DNA of 64,000 nucleotides from Vandiemenella viatica (GCA_031002005.1 CM061918.1:39498947-39562946); one strand, 5' to 3'; shown: positions 46,701 to 55,079, numbered from the stretch's first letter. Notes: generated by a model from the sequence alone, not told the origin. Numbers and translations: made by a program.

Positions 46701-49179
46701 CGGTGACAATAAAGTAGAGAACTGCCTGTAATTACGTAGTTGCCGGCATTGCACTCCTTAAATAGGTATCGTCACGCTGGATTTCCGGCTGCATTTTCAT
46801 TAACACAAATTTTGGACATTCTCAAACTATTCGTAAGGATCTTCTAATGTTAATTCCTTTCAGCTCCTAGTTCATTAACCCATTTTCGTACCCATTGCTT
46901 TTTTTTATTTCTTTATCGCATAAACTTCTTCATCCATCTCTTATAAAAGAGCGCTGTATCAGCTCATTCATTTGATTGCGATGCAGCCTGCTGGCAAAAT
47001 ACCACGCTACTTGTGTACTGTACTCGACCGCAGTGCGAACGATTTTTGGTCAGTGGCGAGTAATTTAGCTACTAAACTACTCGCCACTCGACTAAATTAC
47101 TCGCCCAGTGCGAACGAGCCTTTAGTACCAGTGGATACAGTCAATCTTCCAACTTTAGACCAAGTTAAATTTAAAATTGAAACTAACATTTTCAAGTGCG
47201 AGTTATTCTTGTCAGTTAATGGGTTCAATACACATTAAGTCAAAAAAAAAAATTGGGTTATAGAAATTTTTTAAAAATATTTTCACAACATATTTATTTA
47301 TGAAATTCTTTACAAAATAATACACTTGATTCTTTTTGTCCAAAAAATTATCTGCCAAACTTTTAAAATCGATAGTTATTCTGTAATCTTACTACATGTC
47401 ACTAAACTTTGAAAGAATTTTCATATCACTGGCTTTAGAAACAAATGGGCAAATGGTTGTTTGATGAAACCTTCCACAAATAGTGGAATAAAAAGCAAAA
47501 TCATTTGAGAGTTGGCTTTTATTTGATACACTTTTTATGGTGCTGTGACCAATGCCAGACATAGGCAGTTACCATGAAGGATATACTCCACATGGGAACT
47601 CTCTGGTGTGGTTTCCCCCATGTATGTTCATATGTGTTACTGTAGATGGGGATGACTGTAATAGTGTGTGTGTGTTCAGTACAGTGTGTTGTTTTTGTTG
47701 TATGAAATGAGAGATGAAGAGGGGAGGGTGTGAAGTCCAATGTCAGACTATTCAAAATATACTTTTTTGTAATAACAAATATTCTGAATCAAAGAGTGAC
47801 ATTAGCCAATCCTGCAAATTATCATTTATTGGGAAATCATTCTCCTCATTAATCATTGTTTTATTAAATGAGAAAATAGAAAGGGAAAAAACCTAAGAGC
47901 AACTGCAATATTTGTTTTTGTTTTGCTGCATTTTTATCACCTTTCTTTCTACATAACCAGGGAATGATTCTTTGTCCTAATTAAAAGATTTCCATGATAT
48001 ATTAACCCATTTTGGAAATTGAAACCTCATTAGAAAAATATTTCTGACTAGGCTCATAAAGTAGTGCAATGTCATTTCACACCACACTTTGTATTTGACA
48101 TAACACTTCAGTGAGCACTATAATTAAAGAAACAATGAAATTCACTTGACAGAACAAAATTAGAATTATCAGCGAGTAGAATGGTGGGTAACACATGGAC
48201 AATCTAAATCAAAACATCTTTTCTTTAAAACATTGAAACAATACAATCTGTCACAAATGGAAAAAAATCTTGTGTGACATCATAAGCTTACTTGAGTCTA
48301 GTTACTGTGTGCCTAATATTTTTTGGTGAGTATTGTGCCATTGCATGTTGGCTAGTTTAAATGCTCTGGCAACCCAAACACTATGATTTCAAGTCACACG
48401 ACTGTGTGGAACTGTCAGTACATAGCATATCTAAAATACAGAAGTGCTTAAATGATGGAAATAAATACTCATATCCTGTTTTGTATTCTGTACCCTAATT
48501 TAACTGTGTCAAATAAAATTGATGAAAGGCAACGAGTTTGGCTAGAAAACATCCTCCCCCATGTAGTCCAGCTTGCTTTCTACCCATATTCTCCCACTCG
48601 ACCGAGCCACATAGTTTGTGTGTGCTTGCTATGTAATAATAATGGAAAATACAATAAAATTAGTGTTTGCCTCTCTTTGTAAAACCACTCTACTAACTAC
48701 TATTGTGGCATAACTGTAAATTGTTACTACAACTCAGAAAATACTCACTGTAAATATATACATTGTTCAAAAAAGAAATGCTGGGATAAACATACAGACA
48801 AAAATCATATAAACATTAATCCATGGAATAAGCAGCTGTAAAGGCAAAACATTTTTCTCAAAGCACAGACCAAATTCCAAGATTATGGATAGTCTCATTT
48901 TTAATGAGACTTATCCACCAATAACTCTCTGTGAATTTGGTCTTGAAAATGTTAACCATAATATAAAGTTTCTGTCATCCTCAAATTAAATTGTTCTTGA
49001 GGAGCTGTGTATTTAGTGCTTTTCCTGTTAATTAAACTGAATGACTCTTTTTACTTTCAGATCGTGCAGTACCGGCCAACAAAGTATGTGGTCTGCACGA
49101 CATCCCGCCTCTAGTTACTGAAACTAAGATGTCCCCTGCTTCAGTGGTCTCCAAGGAAGAGACGCCTATCTCAACTTAG
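24859..49179 (+). CDS. ETHE1: Persulfide dioxygenase, mitochondrial (ETHE1-like), six exons
   Basis: Six exons with GT-AG borders join to 304 codons (24859-25023, 25819-25963, 33597-33782, 34475-34657, 41837-41953, 49061-49179). The protein is a metallo-beta-lactamase-fold iron dioxygenase that oxidises glutathione persulfide to sulfite in mitochondrial sulfide breakdown. Visible residues: H107, H109, D111 and H112 in THVHADH; H163 in TPGH; D182 in TGDA; H223 in AHDY. H107, H163 and D182 equal the human iron ligands H79, H135 and D154 with a constant offset of 28. Human Arg163 corresponds to R191 in RGCGRTDF. Residues 1-50 are Arg-containing and could be a mitochondrial presequence; a second ATG (codon 41) is an alternative start. 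The last about 30 residues extend beyond the human C-terminus. No frameshift or stop interrupts the exons. Confidence 0.95.
25155..25672. repeat. Three-unit ~160 bp repeat in ETHE1 intron 1, third unit inverted
   Basis: Units share CATTCTTATGTA(A)TTCGA..., then TATCTCGCTT..TTCT..GATAAACAGTCTC, then a CC(T)GG(A)CC..AA block. Two are direct (from about 25158 and 25319); the third (about 25500-25672) is inverted. Possibly a degenerate foldback element. Confidence 0.55.
25819..25963 (+). CDS. ETHE1: ETHE1 exon 2
   Basis: Acceptor TTCCTTAG, donor GTGAGT; ends in phase 1. Encodes [13 protein letters not shown] and EAVLIDPV, the first strands of the beta-lactamase fold, then [16 protein letters not shown]. 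Confidence 0.93.
26300..27900 (-). mobile_element. LINE family A copy 3 (minus), interrupted by a MITE
   Basis: Read on the minus strand: [10 protein letters not shown] near 27765, then the catalytic [11 protein letters not shown] at about 26850-26815, then [16 protein letters not shown] near 26520. Heavily decayed. The MITE at 26912-27168 cuts through it. Lies in ETHE1 intron 2. Confidence 0.7.
26912..27168 (-). mobile_element. MITE 'CATGGG', copy 1
   Basis: 257 bp. Left end CATGGGTGCC, right end GGCACCCATT, with 8 bp duplications CCTGTTCT at 26904-26911 and 27169-27176. Internal sequence matches the copy at 30135-30383 in the opposite orientation. Confidence 0.85.
27950..28720 (-). mobile_element. 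LINE family A copy 4 (minus), carrying a SINE
   Basis: Minus strand gives the post-catalytic region (a K-rich [20 protein letters not shown] block near 28500-28570) then YKTLV near 28050 and a V.DPHFG block near 28010. The SINE at 28244-28485 interrupts it. Confidence 0.65.
28244..28485 (+). mobile_element. SINE-1, copy 2
   Basis: Well preserved: box B GGTTCGAATCCCGCC, body AATCACTCCAGGCAAATG, A tail. CCTACC on both sides (28238-28243 and 28486-28491) is the target duplication in LINE copy 4. Confidence 0.88.
28879..30639 (-). mobile_element. hAT-like element 'TAGTGTTG', copy A (with nested MITE)
   Basis: Termini TAGTGTTGCAAACTGAAAAA and complement of TAGTGTTGTAAAAAAACGG, flanked by the 8 bp duplication GGTATGTA (28871-28878, 30640-30647). 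Ends match the hAT 5'-YARNG rule. About 1.5 kb without the nested MITE. A 70-codon minus frame at 29123-29335 (acidic, ending CGTDIEDE) may be the C-terminus of a lost transposase. Poly-G tracts of 12-13 or more lie near 29552 and 29763. An inverted second copy is at 34961-36479. Lies in ETHE1 intron 2. Confidence 0.85.
30135..30383 (+). mobile_element. MITE 'CATGGG', copy 2
   Basis: 249 bp with perfect 10 bp ends CATGGGCGCC / GGCGCCCATG and 8 bp duplications CCAATATT (30127-30134, 30384-30391). The other copy of the host element, at 34961-36479, has the uninterrupted site with a single CCAATATT (as complement), proving insertion after the two copies diverged. Confidence 0.92.
30917..32033. 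mobile_element. Harbinger-like non-autonomous element
   Basis: Ends AGGTGGCGATACAC and complement of AGGTGGCCATAAGCG, with TAA on both sides (30914-30916, 32034-32036). Subterminal inverted motifs around GATGGATGTCATCC recur at the right end. No transposase. A perfect 22 bp palindrome centred at about 31402 lies inside. In ETHE1 intron 2. Confidence 0.75.
32400..32562 (-). mobile_element. LINE family A fragment (copy 5)
   Basis: Minus-strand 3' segment matching 7290-7345 (..CCTGAAATNAAGTGC.AGCTTG). It stops abruptly at a hAT/Penelope composite at 32563. Confidence 0.55.
32563..33016 (-). mobile_element. hAT MITE 'CAGTGGC' fragment with Penelope terminal-repeat piece
   Basis: The right end CCTAGCTATGCCACTG is the complement of the left end of the MITE at 37962. 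Inside, 32680-32960 carries the Penelope-type terminal sequence (GATGATGGATGTGGGACGCG and the CTCAACAGGAGAACATTATG stretch). Left border and duplication were not resolved. Confidence 0.6.
33597..33782 (+). CDS. ETHE1: ETHE1 exon 3 (metal-binding HxHxDH)
   Basis: Acceptor TTGTTGTAG, donor GTAAGT. The split codon gives Met, then NTHVHADH with the first metal motif; ends at TPGHTN with the second iron ligand. Phase 1 on both sides. Confidence 0.95.
34475..34657 (+). CDS. ETHE1: ETHE1 exon 4 (third ligand and conserved Arg)
   Basis: Follows a long poly-T tract and ends at donor GTAAGT. Encodes [20 protein letters not shown] and FPAHDYK. 183 nt, so exons 3 and 4 together keep frame. Confidence 0.95.
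34901..36656. mobile_element. Older hAT MITE (Charlie-like ends) enclosing copy B
   Basis: Left end CAGTGTTTCTCAAAGTGG and right end ...AGTTTGAGAAACATTT are inverted repeats. Flanks GTCTAGCT and ATCTAGAT agree at 6 of 8 bases, a decayed 8 bp duplication. The TAGTGTTG element at 34961-36479 is inserted near its left end. Confidence 0.65.
34961..36479 (+). mobile_element. hAT-like element 'TAGTGTTG', copy B
   Basis: 1519 bp, inverted relative to copy A, with 8 bp duplications GATTTACC (34953-34960, 36480-36487). Colinear with copy A except for the MITE and a stop (TAG near 36166) in the acidic terminal frame. Lies in ETHE1 intron 4. Confidence 0.88.
36890..37600 (+). mobile_element. Probable LINE family A 3' fragment (copy 6)
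   Basis: The region 37280-37570 resembles the family's 3' coding end (an RQTAKF(V)..GIT block, [22 protein letters not shown]). Strongly decayed; 5' limit uncertain. Confidence 0.45.
38650..38690. repeat. Poly-A run beyond the Penelope ORF
   Basis: About 29 consecutive A on the plus strand, i.e. poly-T after the stop codon on the coding strand; a likely slippage or assembly weak spot. Confidence 0.9.
38696..40642 (-). CDS. Penelope-like reverse transcriptase/GIY-YIG endonuclease (648 aa)
   Basis: An unbroken frame; TGA lies two codons upstream of the ATG. RT domain: [11 protein letters not shown] (44-54), [20 protein letters not shown] (123-142), motif [13 protein letters not shown] with D193, [18 protein letters not shown] (253-270), and motif [11 protein letters not shown] with D292 and D293. 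A Cys-rich linker has C513, C518 and C521. The GIY-YIG nuclease spans about 551-632: VIYQLTC, YIG at 565-567, R576 and a candidate catalytic Glu at 630. Such proteins nick DNA and prime reverse transcription of their own RNA; they are related to telomerase RTs. The frame lacks visible damage, so this copy is young and could be active. The N-terminus may be shorter than in some relatives, and an upstream exon cannot be excluded. Confidence 0.92.
   Translation of the reverse strand: MWAKLVESLASPTFLKSLANTNNLSPAETRARKQLSSNSELIILPADKGSTTVVMNRNDYVAEALRQLSDTKTYCCLSEDPTPAVNKKIQEYVQFSGPLQGLTPQSISLLTLQNPRTPTLYLLPKIHKPGNPGRPIVAAYGSPTERISALVDQYLQPIVNQLPSHIKDTQHFLFRLSTLPTPLPSDSILVTIDVTSLYTNIPHWHGLRAMEHFLDQRPPNSLPMTSFLIKLAHLILNNNYFSFEGNIYHQTCGTAMGTRMAPSYANLFMGRLEQTFLEEFPLKPLIWLRFIDDIFMIWTHGENELLNFLNHLNNFSMLKFTWSYSHTQATFLDVDLSLSNGYLNSSVHIKPTNLQQYLHFDSCHPYHTKRSLPYSLGIRGSRICSNQQSLMDYSNSISEALISRNYPPALVNKQLSRATAQLNQPINHPRPAKTNHNPVLVTQYYPGLESINRVLRQGYDFLQTCPEMRSILPKILPAPPRTCFSRPPNLSELLVHKHSLPLPNSQPQGSFPCNRPRCKMCDIHHASTTFINPVTGESFPIIGHATCETTHVIYQLTCNHCLASYIGLTTNALSIRMNGHRQTVFTQNPKHPVAAHAITHDLNNFNSCYTVRAIRVLPNSSSFSELRRWELAYQYKLGTRQPPGLNLR
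40667..40713. repeat. TA microsatellite in the Penelope 5' region
   Basis: More than 20 TA dinucleotides between the upstream terminal repeat and the ORF. Confidence 0.95.
40712..40950. repeat. Near-perfect inverted pair of Penelope terminal repeats
   Basis: Left arm (from GGGGCGCGAACACACAT at 40714) and right arm (to its complement near 40950) are almost identical over about 115 bp and meet near 40835. This would extrude a long hairpin. Arms contain the hammerhead-like motif. Confidence 0.9.
40765..40910. ncRNA. Hammerhead-ribozyme-like motifs in Penelope terminal repeats (candidate)
   Basis: Each arm carries GATGA, a GGG/CCC stem closed by a T-rich loop, then GAAAA: plus strand near 40881-40908, minus strand near 40764-40790. 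A third copy on the minus strand near 38332-38358 has GAAGA. The pattern follows the hammerhead core CUGANGA-stem II-GAAA known from Penelope-like elements, but the first core C is T in all three, so self-cleavage is doubtful. Confidence 0.5.
41425..41662 (-). mobile_element. SINE-1, copy 3
   Basis: Minus-strand SINE with head CGAGCGGGGCGGTGTAACAG, box B GGTTCGAATTCCC and the CCAAATCACTCCAGGCAAAT body. Flanked by a 13 bp duplication GTATGGCACTTAA. In ETHE1 intron 4. Confidence 0.9.
41837..41953 (+). CDS. ETHE1: ETHE1 exon 5
   Basis: Acceptor TTTACTATAG, donor GTATGT. Encodes [20 protein letters not shown] and [11 protein letters not shown], matching the family's ...NPRLT...F..IM.NLNLP.P..I region. 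Confidence 0.93.
42370..42879. mobile_element. Foldback-type MITE with ~100 bp inverted ends
   Basis: Left arm 42370-42472 and right arm 42777-42879 are complementary with few mismatches (GGAGCATATTTT, CAAATACATGCCACACA, CTGGACAG.GGAAGGTTCAAAG). The 300 bp interior has no domain. Target duplication not resolved. In ETHE1 intron 5. Confidence 0.75.
43075..43265 (+). mobile_element. SINE-1, degenerate copy 4
   Basis: Recognisable order: GGTGAGCAGCTAACAT, degraded box B GGTTCAATTCCCAG, ATCCAGATTT, TTCCCAAATCCAG. Much older than copies 2 and 3. Confidence 0.65.
43266..45952. other. Intronic sequence, mostly unassigned (ETHE1 intron 5)
   Basis: T-rich from 43300 to 43700, a small hairpin GTAGCCAC..GTGGCTAC near 44022, a GC-richer block at 44850-45150 and a poly-C run near 45521. 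Open frames here show no domain. Confidence 0.4.
45953..47121 (+). mobile_element. Harbinger-type element with long perfect inverted ends
   Basis: Ends AGGCTCGTTCGCACTGGGCG... are inverted repeats of at least 44 bp, rich in GAGTAATTTAGTCGAGTGG motifs, flanked by TTA (45950-45952, 47122-47124), the classic PIF/Harbinger duplication. Encodes only a MADF-like exon remnant; no DDE transposase. In ETHE1 intron 5. Confidence 0.85.
46182..46330 (+). pseudogene. MADF/Myb-like protein remnant of a Harbinger element
   Basis: The ATG at 46182 gives [20 protein letters not shown] then ECL, a stop, NIKSP, matching the start of MADF/Myb-SANT-like accessory proteins of Harbinger transposons, in which Trp residues and the ECLWN(I) motif are typical. 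A stop replaces the Trp and the frame then decays. Only the first helix-turn-helix part is recognisable. Confidence 0.65.
47125..49060. other. Intronic sequence, rest of ETHE1 intron 5
   Basis: 48553-48650 resembles part of the TAGTGTTG hAT element (CCCATGTAGTCCAGC..GAC(C)GAGCCA.(A)TAGTTTGTG). No gene seen. Confidence 0.4.
49061..49179 (+). CDS. ETHE1: ETHE1 exon 6 (C-terminus)
   Basis: Acceptor TTACTTTCAG. Starts [11 protein letters not shown], the usual end of the family, then a Ser/Thr-rich tail of about 28 residues before TAG. Confidence 0.93.
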
Positions 49180-49245
49180 TGTTAGCTTGACATCAGCAGT
49201 GAAGTTATCTCTAGTTCAATAAATGTTTGGAATCTGCACAGCAAA
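49180..49245 (+). promoter_or_regulatory. ETHE1: ETHE1 3' UTR and polyadenylation signal
   Basis: AATAAA at 49218-49223, 39 bases after the stop, followed by GT-rich sequence; a normal cleavage/polyadenylation site. Confidence 0.75.
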
Positions 49246-49740
49246 AAGTCTTTCTTCTACAGACATTTGGTAGAGTTTAAGGTGGTGGTAATGGTGACAG
49301 TTTTGCTCCATTATCGATTCTATACATATGACGTTTGAATATCTGAGATGTGGCAGTGAGTTCTGTTATCCCTGTTTGGGAAGGGTTATAAACCAACTTG
49401 TGTTTAATTTGTAAAGTTAAACTTCCATCATTAGATAAAATCCCGAGGTGTAATCCAGTATCTGTTTGTTATAGTCTGATACACTGTGCAATGATACACT
49501 ATGAGAATATGTGGGGGAAAATAATTTTGAAACAGTGGAGACAAACTTGATGGAAAACCAGATCATTCTTAGATGCAATCTAATTTTGTTCATTATGATT
49601 ATGAAAATAGATTTCACCTATCATGTAGTCTTCAGCATACAGCCAACTATGAAGAGGAAAGGACGCTATCAACGTGGCATTATTCGTTGCCAACAATTAT
49701 TTATTATTGTTGTCCCAGAGATCAATTAATCTGTACTCTG
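49246..49740. other. Unassigned sequence downstream of ETHE1
   Basis: No domain or repeat recognised. Confidence 0.4.
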
Positions 49741-51490
49741 TCCGTTTAAATCGGTGGTGGTCAACCTGGTCCCTATTGCTCACTAGTAGGCGTTCCAGAT
49801 TTCACGGTGGGTGGTAGGGGTTTTGTCCGATACTGAAGCACTTCATTTCTTTTAATTTCACTGACTTTTTTCAAAAAAAATCAAGAGATTTAATGAAGTA
49901 AATTTGCAGCTTCAAGGTGCTAGTAAAACTATTATAGGTTGCCAAAGTATTGTGCTGTAATATACGGGGGGTTATATAGGTGATAAAGGGAGTTATTATG
50001 GCCGTGCAGTCCACTTGTGAGCGTCTAGATTGATTTGGGGGTTGTTCTTAGAAGCATCTTAGGATTTTATATTATCTTCCAGACTATAACAGATTAACTA
50101 CTTGTGGGCACCGAGATGTTATTTGTCAGGATAAGGATATTTGACACCAGTGCGATCCTTGGTATAGCAGGGATCCCGAACTGCTCTAACAGTGATATAC
50201 TTATAATAGATCTTACCTTGCCGATATATCACAAACTCTTCCAAATAATAATCTGAAATAACATGGGATCTAACCTAACAACTGTAAATGACCGAGGCGA
50301 CCCAACTGATAATTTAAACATGCTTTAATTATAAAAACCTAATCATACATTTACCCGCAAATCCGTCTAACATTATGCTGGAAGGAATTGACACGCATGC
50401 ATTGTTACAATGTGACCAACATACTAAACTGTTATTAAATGAATGACTAGCTTCTTCATACGAATGTAACTGAAACATGGCTTCACTGAATTATTACACG
50501 AATGACTGAATAATTAACGAACCCGAATATAACACTTCATTACCAAATAGGATTACCACGAGGCATTACAACATTATTACAACAACGGCAAACAACTCAT
50601 TTAAGTTACACAGATTGAATAATGACTGAATAATTTATCTAACTACTTTAACTGACCAAATACTAACGCGAGACAAGACTATGGGCAAGCATAGCTTGCA
50701 GTGCCGAAAGGCACACAGACAAGACACTAGTCTTACATCTTACATGGCTGCTGGCAGAATCGTTACAGAATGGAATAGAATAGAATGATCCGATGCTACG
50801 CTGGGGTTCTTAAATGAGCGATCACGTGCTAAACACATGATGTGTGCTTCGCACAGCAGAAGCGCTGGGAGTCAGCAGAAAGTCTCACGTAACCACTGTC
50901 CACATGCTTCAAGCAACTCATAATATTCACAGACTGAAATATCAAAACTCCCAATTTAAGCCCTAATTCACAGACTGCTCGTCACAGTGCCATTATTTAT
51001 TGACAAACATAAACTACTTCATTATAATTTATTAAAAAGATATTTTAATCAGTTTCCTGAATTATCACGAATAAAAGATAATCTCCAGAGGATATTGACA
51101 TATTCCGTAGCCACCTCAGTGACCTTAAATTGGACATGGAAAAACGATTTGAAGATATTTTAAAAGTGAAGGTGAACTACTGGACGAAAAATCCTTTTAC
51201 TAGTACAACGTGCCAAGAAGAATTCTTAGAAATTGGATATGATGAAAAAAGTAAATATAAATTCGATAGTGGTGGGTATCTGTTGCAAAATAAAATATTC
51301 AGTTTACTGATACCTTTCCCTATCTCATATCTTGTGTAATCAGGCTTTAGCACTGTTAATCATATTATGGCCAAAGAAAGAAATCGCCTGAATATTTCTG
51401 AAAGAGGGGAATTTCGTTAGTTCCTGGCTGAAATTGAGCCAGATAGGCAGCATTTAATTTTGCAACATCGGCCTCGGGGATCTCATTAAT
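49741..51490 (+). pseudogene. hAT transposase fossil (ZBED-like C-terminus) split by a solo LTR
   Basis: 49880-49955 gives EVNLQLQGASKTIIGCQSIV. After the LTR the same frame carries on (LL.RYFNQFPELSRIKDNLQ, then DIDIFRSHLSDLKLDMEKRF). The hATC block follows: SGFSTVNHIMAKERNRLNIS at about 51341-51400 and FLAEIEPD to 51490. This is the C-terminal third of a ZBED/SCAND3-like hAT transposase. It ends in stops. Fairly good reading suggests moderate age. Confidence 0.75.
49956..50986 (-). mobile_element. Solo LTR, probably Gypsy- or BEL-type
   Basis: 1031 bp with TGTAATAT...CGTCACA ends and a 4 bp duplication GTGC on each side (49952-49955, 50987-50990). Excising it restores the hAT reading frame. 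Minus strand direction is favoured because the TGTGACGAGC end and a GTAGCATCGG-type promoter-like region then come first. No internal genes. Confidence 0.75.
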
Positions 51491-51836
51491 AAATTAAATA
51501 ATTAAATGTAATTTCACAAGGCTTCATGCTTCTAATTCTACTTTATAAATTTTATACAGTTACTTCCCTTCTTTATAGATCACCATTGCCGTGGAACTGG
51601 TGGGCAGTTACAAAATTATAATACTAACGGAAATACAAAAGTGGGTAGTAGGTAAAGGGTGACTACTCGTGGTTTATATTGTGCAACCTTTCATGTGGTT
51701 TGTCATTTATTCGAGTAAAGTTATCACTCCAAAAAGATTTTCTACAGTGTTTCTTGCAATTTTTTTCTTTTGGTCTCGGAAGTGCGCTCGCACGCACGCA
51801 CTATATAGTATATCATTGTGATTTACCAGAAAATAA
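51491..51836. other. Unassigned sequence
   Basis: No feature recognised. Confidence 0.4.
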
Positions 51837-53292
51837 AGGTCCAGTCAAACAGAGCACGGGCAGCGTGCGAGTGCAAAACAAGGGAAGCCCGTCGCGTTCT
51901 GACGATGTCAAATACAGCGCAGGCTGGCCAAAGTGATCCAATGTGGGGAACAAGCGTCATGCGAAATGATCACAGTATTTGGCCTCAGGTGTCTCGCTTT
52001 TTCCTTCCGGATCAGTAATATGACTGTCTCCAGCATAGTAAAAGAAGTAGCTGGGACGATTTACAGCCTGCATATCTACCTGCTCCGACTGATGATGTGT
52101 GAAAAACTCTAAGGAAGGGTTCAGAGTACCTTAGCACTTTCCGAATTGCATTGGAAGTGTGGACGGAAAACGTGAAAATAAAATGTCCTAACAACATTGG
52201 CTCAAGCTATTTTTGTTACCTTTTTTCCCATAGTTTTACTGGATTTTTTTGATCCAGTTTACAAGTTCCTTGTAGTTGATATTGACAGTTACGACCGGGC
52301 AGCAACACTAGCATCATTCAAAATTTCTCCTTTTATTCTGAATTCTTTCACTGTGAAACTATTCTATCTTCAAAAGCATTGCCAACTATGGATACCCCCG
52401 TCCCTCATGTATTTGTAGCCGACGAAGGTTACGCACTGCAGACACATTTAATGCACCCTTTTCCGACAGAAGATCAAAGAAAATATTTAATAAACTGCTT
52501 AGCAGAGCACGACGTTTTGTTGAAAATGGTTTTGGCATATTAGCCCACAAGTGGCGTGTTTATTTAGCTACGGAGACAAAAACTGAAAGTACAATTCATG
52601 TTGTTAAATCTGTAAGTTGCTTAAGCAATTATCTTACCAATTATCACAAATGATAAAATATTAAATAGTCCAGATCTGTCCAGAATGGTGTTCACAAATA
52701 CAATGCCAACAAACCAGATATTTGGTTCGAGCGAGAAATCAATTCGTCGCTTACTTTAATCGATATTTAAACGTATTGTAAACATACATGTTTACTAATT
52801 TCCTGCTTACTCAGGTAAAGAGAATTATGTGTTATATGTCAAAACTGCAAATAAATAATAATAGGTTGCAACTAAATAAATGTAACCAATAAATAATGAT
52901 TATGTAATTAATGTAATTCCAATCATAAATGAAATAAAATATTTTAAATAAATAAATAGTAATGCAAATAGCAATGGCTAGTTTCTTTCATTTTCTCTAC
53001 AATTTCAATCCAAACTTCACTTTTATTGTTATTTTCGCAGTCGGAATGGCGTGAATCAAATAAACAATCTTTTTCTCACACCAAATTAATTCCTCTATTT
53101 CAACATTCGCCATCTTGATGTGATCGCGTGATATCTGTGTGCACTCACAACCTGATCGCTGCCCGCGGCTGGATCGCACATTTTGCCCGCCTTCTGTTTG
53201 ACGGAGTTTTTGCAGTACAATGTAATACAGTGCCCGCTGCGTGCAGACTTCCCTGCACATGCCCGCTGCCCTCGCTCTGTTTGAACGGGCCT
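51837..53292 (+). mobile_element. PIF/Harbinger DNA transposon, decayed but with both ends
   Basis: Ends AGGTCCAGTCAAACAGAGCA and complement of AGGCCCGTTCAAACAGAGCG, about 40 bp inverted repeat, with TAA duplications (51834-51836, 53293-53295). Holds a broken DDE transposase and, possibly, on the minus strand near 53110-53000, a fragment of the accessory Myb/MADF protein (MANVEIEELIW). Confidence 0.88.
52090..52650 (+). pseudogene. Harbinger (DDE_Tnp_4) transposase remnant
   Basis: 52250-52300 reads FLVVDIDSYDR, the block carrying the first catalytic Asp (VVDIGSYGR in the family). 52415-52455 gives FVADEGYALQTHLMHPFP, the VxDEAFPL(K)..LM(R)PFP block with the second Asp. A frameshift later the third block reads LSRARRFVENGFGILAHKW with the catalytic Glu (ENxFGIL). 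Order and spacing are as expected for the nuclease. At least three frame changes make it non-functional. Confidence 0.85.
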
Positions 53293-53295
53293 TAA

Positions 53296-55060
53296 TTGTT
53301 AATTTTTTTTTATTGGAGTGGAGTTTTCTGAGATTGTTTAAATACTACTACTACTACTAGTCAATGTTAAGTGATATAATTATATAAGATTAGAGAAATT
53401 AGAAAAAATGACATTTTAATATTTGAAAAAAAAAATATTTTTGCTAAAATGTTTTCTTCTGTTTATCACATAGCTGGTCGGAAAGAATGAAATAGCTACA
53501 TTTATGTTCATTGTTATAAAATATTGTTATTAAAAAGTTTATTTTTAGAAGAAAAAATTAATACTACCTCCAAGAGCTGTCTGTACAGGAGGTGATTTGA
53601 TTTATATATAAAAATAAATCTTTGATGTACCTGAGTGCATAATGATTTTTACTGTGAATAGCATTTCCCTTATGTACTATCTAAAATTTGTTTCCCTTCC
53701 CTAATGTATTTTGTTTGAGGTAGCTTGAATTTTGGAAAGAAGTTGTTTTGAAGATTAGAAGTGTTACTTTGGGAGCAATTATTTGTGTGTGCAGAATATT
53801 GCAGAGCAACTGGTTGTTGGTTACTGGAATAATGTAAGAGATGTAAAACAGTTTAAAGGCAAAATCACATGGATGGATAGGTGTTTAGGGAAATCACAAT
53901 AACTATTAATGAGAAACAGCAAGCTTACTCCATTCCAAACCTCGCAGAATCTCACTGCGATCTATATTTATTGTTCAGCACAAGACCACAAACATCGATT
54001 GTGGTGTCATTATATAAATAATTTTTACACTTGAACTTATAGTGATGTACAAATAAATGTATATGGATAATAAAAATAACTGGTAAGTTTACTGATGGGG
54101 TCTTACAGAAGTTCGGGTTACTGTCAAGGATGCATTTGTAGGCAGAGTTCTTTAGAAGGTGTAGTAGTGTCAAGAAAAACTTGGACAGCTCTCACAGTAA
54201 AACAGGTGTTGATATTGCTAGAGTTAGGGAAACTGGTACAGGCTGCCACCAGATGGTCTACGTAATTCGTATAAATTGTTTTTGGCTGTTCATCCTAAAG
54301 ACAAAGATTTCATCGTCATTAATATCTAATCTCAGGTACTGGTGTGCCACAGATCACAAGACTGCCATTTTTTTTATCAGTGTTTGATTATAGACCAACC
54401 ATCGGCTATCCACAAATTAATAAAATATGAAATTCAGATGAATAGAACTGTAATAATTTTCTTGCTCTCATATACAATTTTAGTTCTTAAATCTTCATGC
54501 CACTTTAATGATGGATGCCAGCATCCTGTGTTATTACTGTAGAATATAGAAGTGGTTTGATTTGTAAGGTTCTTGATGTCGGGGAATTTGCTACACTGAA
54601 ATAAGAGATGATTTAGATCTACCATTTGCTCCAAGACGTGTACTTATGCAACAGTATTATCTAGCTTTGTGAGAGGTTTTTAATTTCCACTTACTTAGCA
54701 GATAGAGCAGTAATTCATGTGTGATCTAATTGCTGTTCGGTACATTTTAAGTAAAATTTATGGATGCACATCCACCACCAACACCATATTCTCGAGGCCA
54801 TCACAAGCCCATTTAAATACTTTTCTGTTTCGACTATTAGATTGTATGGGGTATCCACGTTAGTATACAATGTAAATTATTCCCAGAAAATTGACTAGAT
54901 TTAATTGGATCCCATCAGACAGTAAAGTGCAGATATGATACATGAAATTTCTTGGAAGGCCGATGCTTAGCTTTTGTAACAGCACAAGAACCTAGAAATG
55001 GTTGTAGCCCCCTTGGATATATATCTAAGAAAATACTTGGTGTGTGTATATAGCGACAAT
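53296..55060. other. Unassigned sequence
   Basis: AT-rich; a short CTA microsatellite at about 53344. No gene or delimitable repeat recognised. Confidence 0.4.
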
Positions 55061-55079
55061 GAAACTGTTGCTAAGCACT

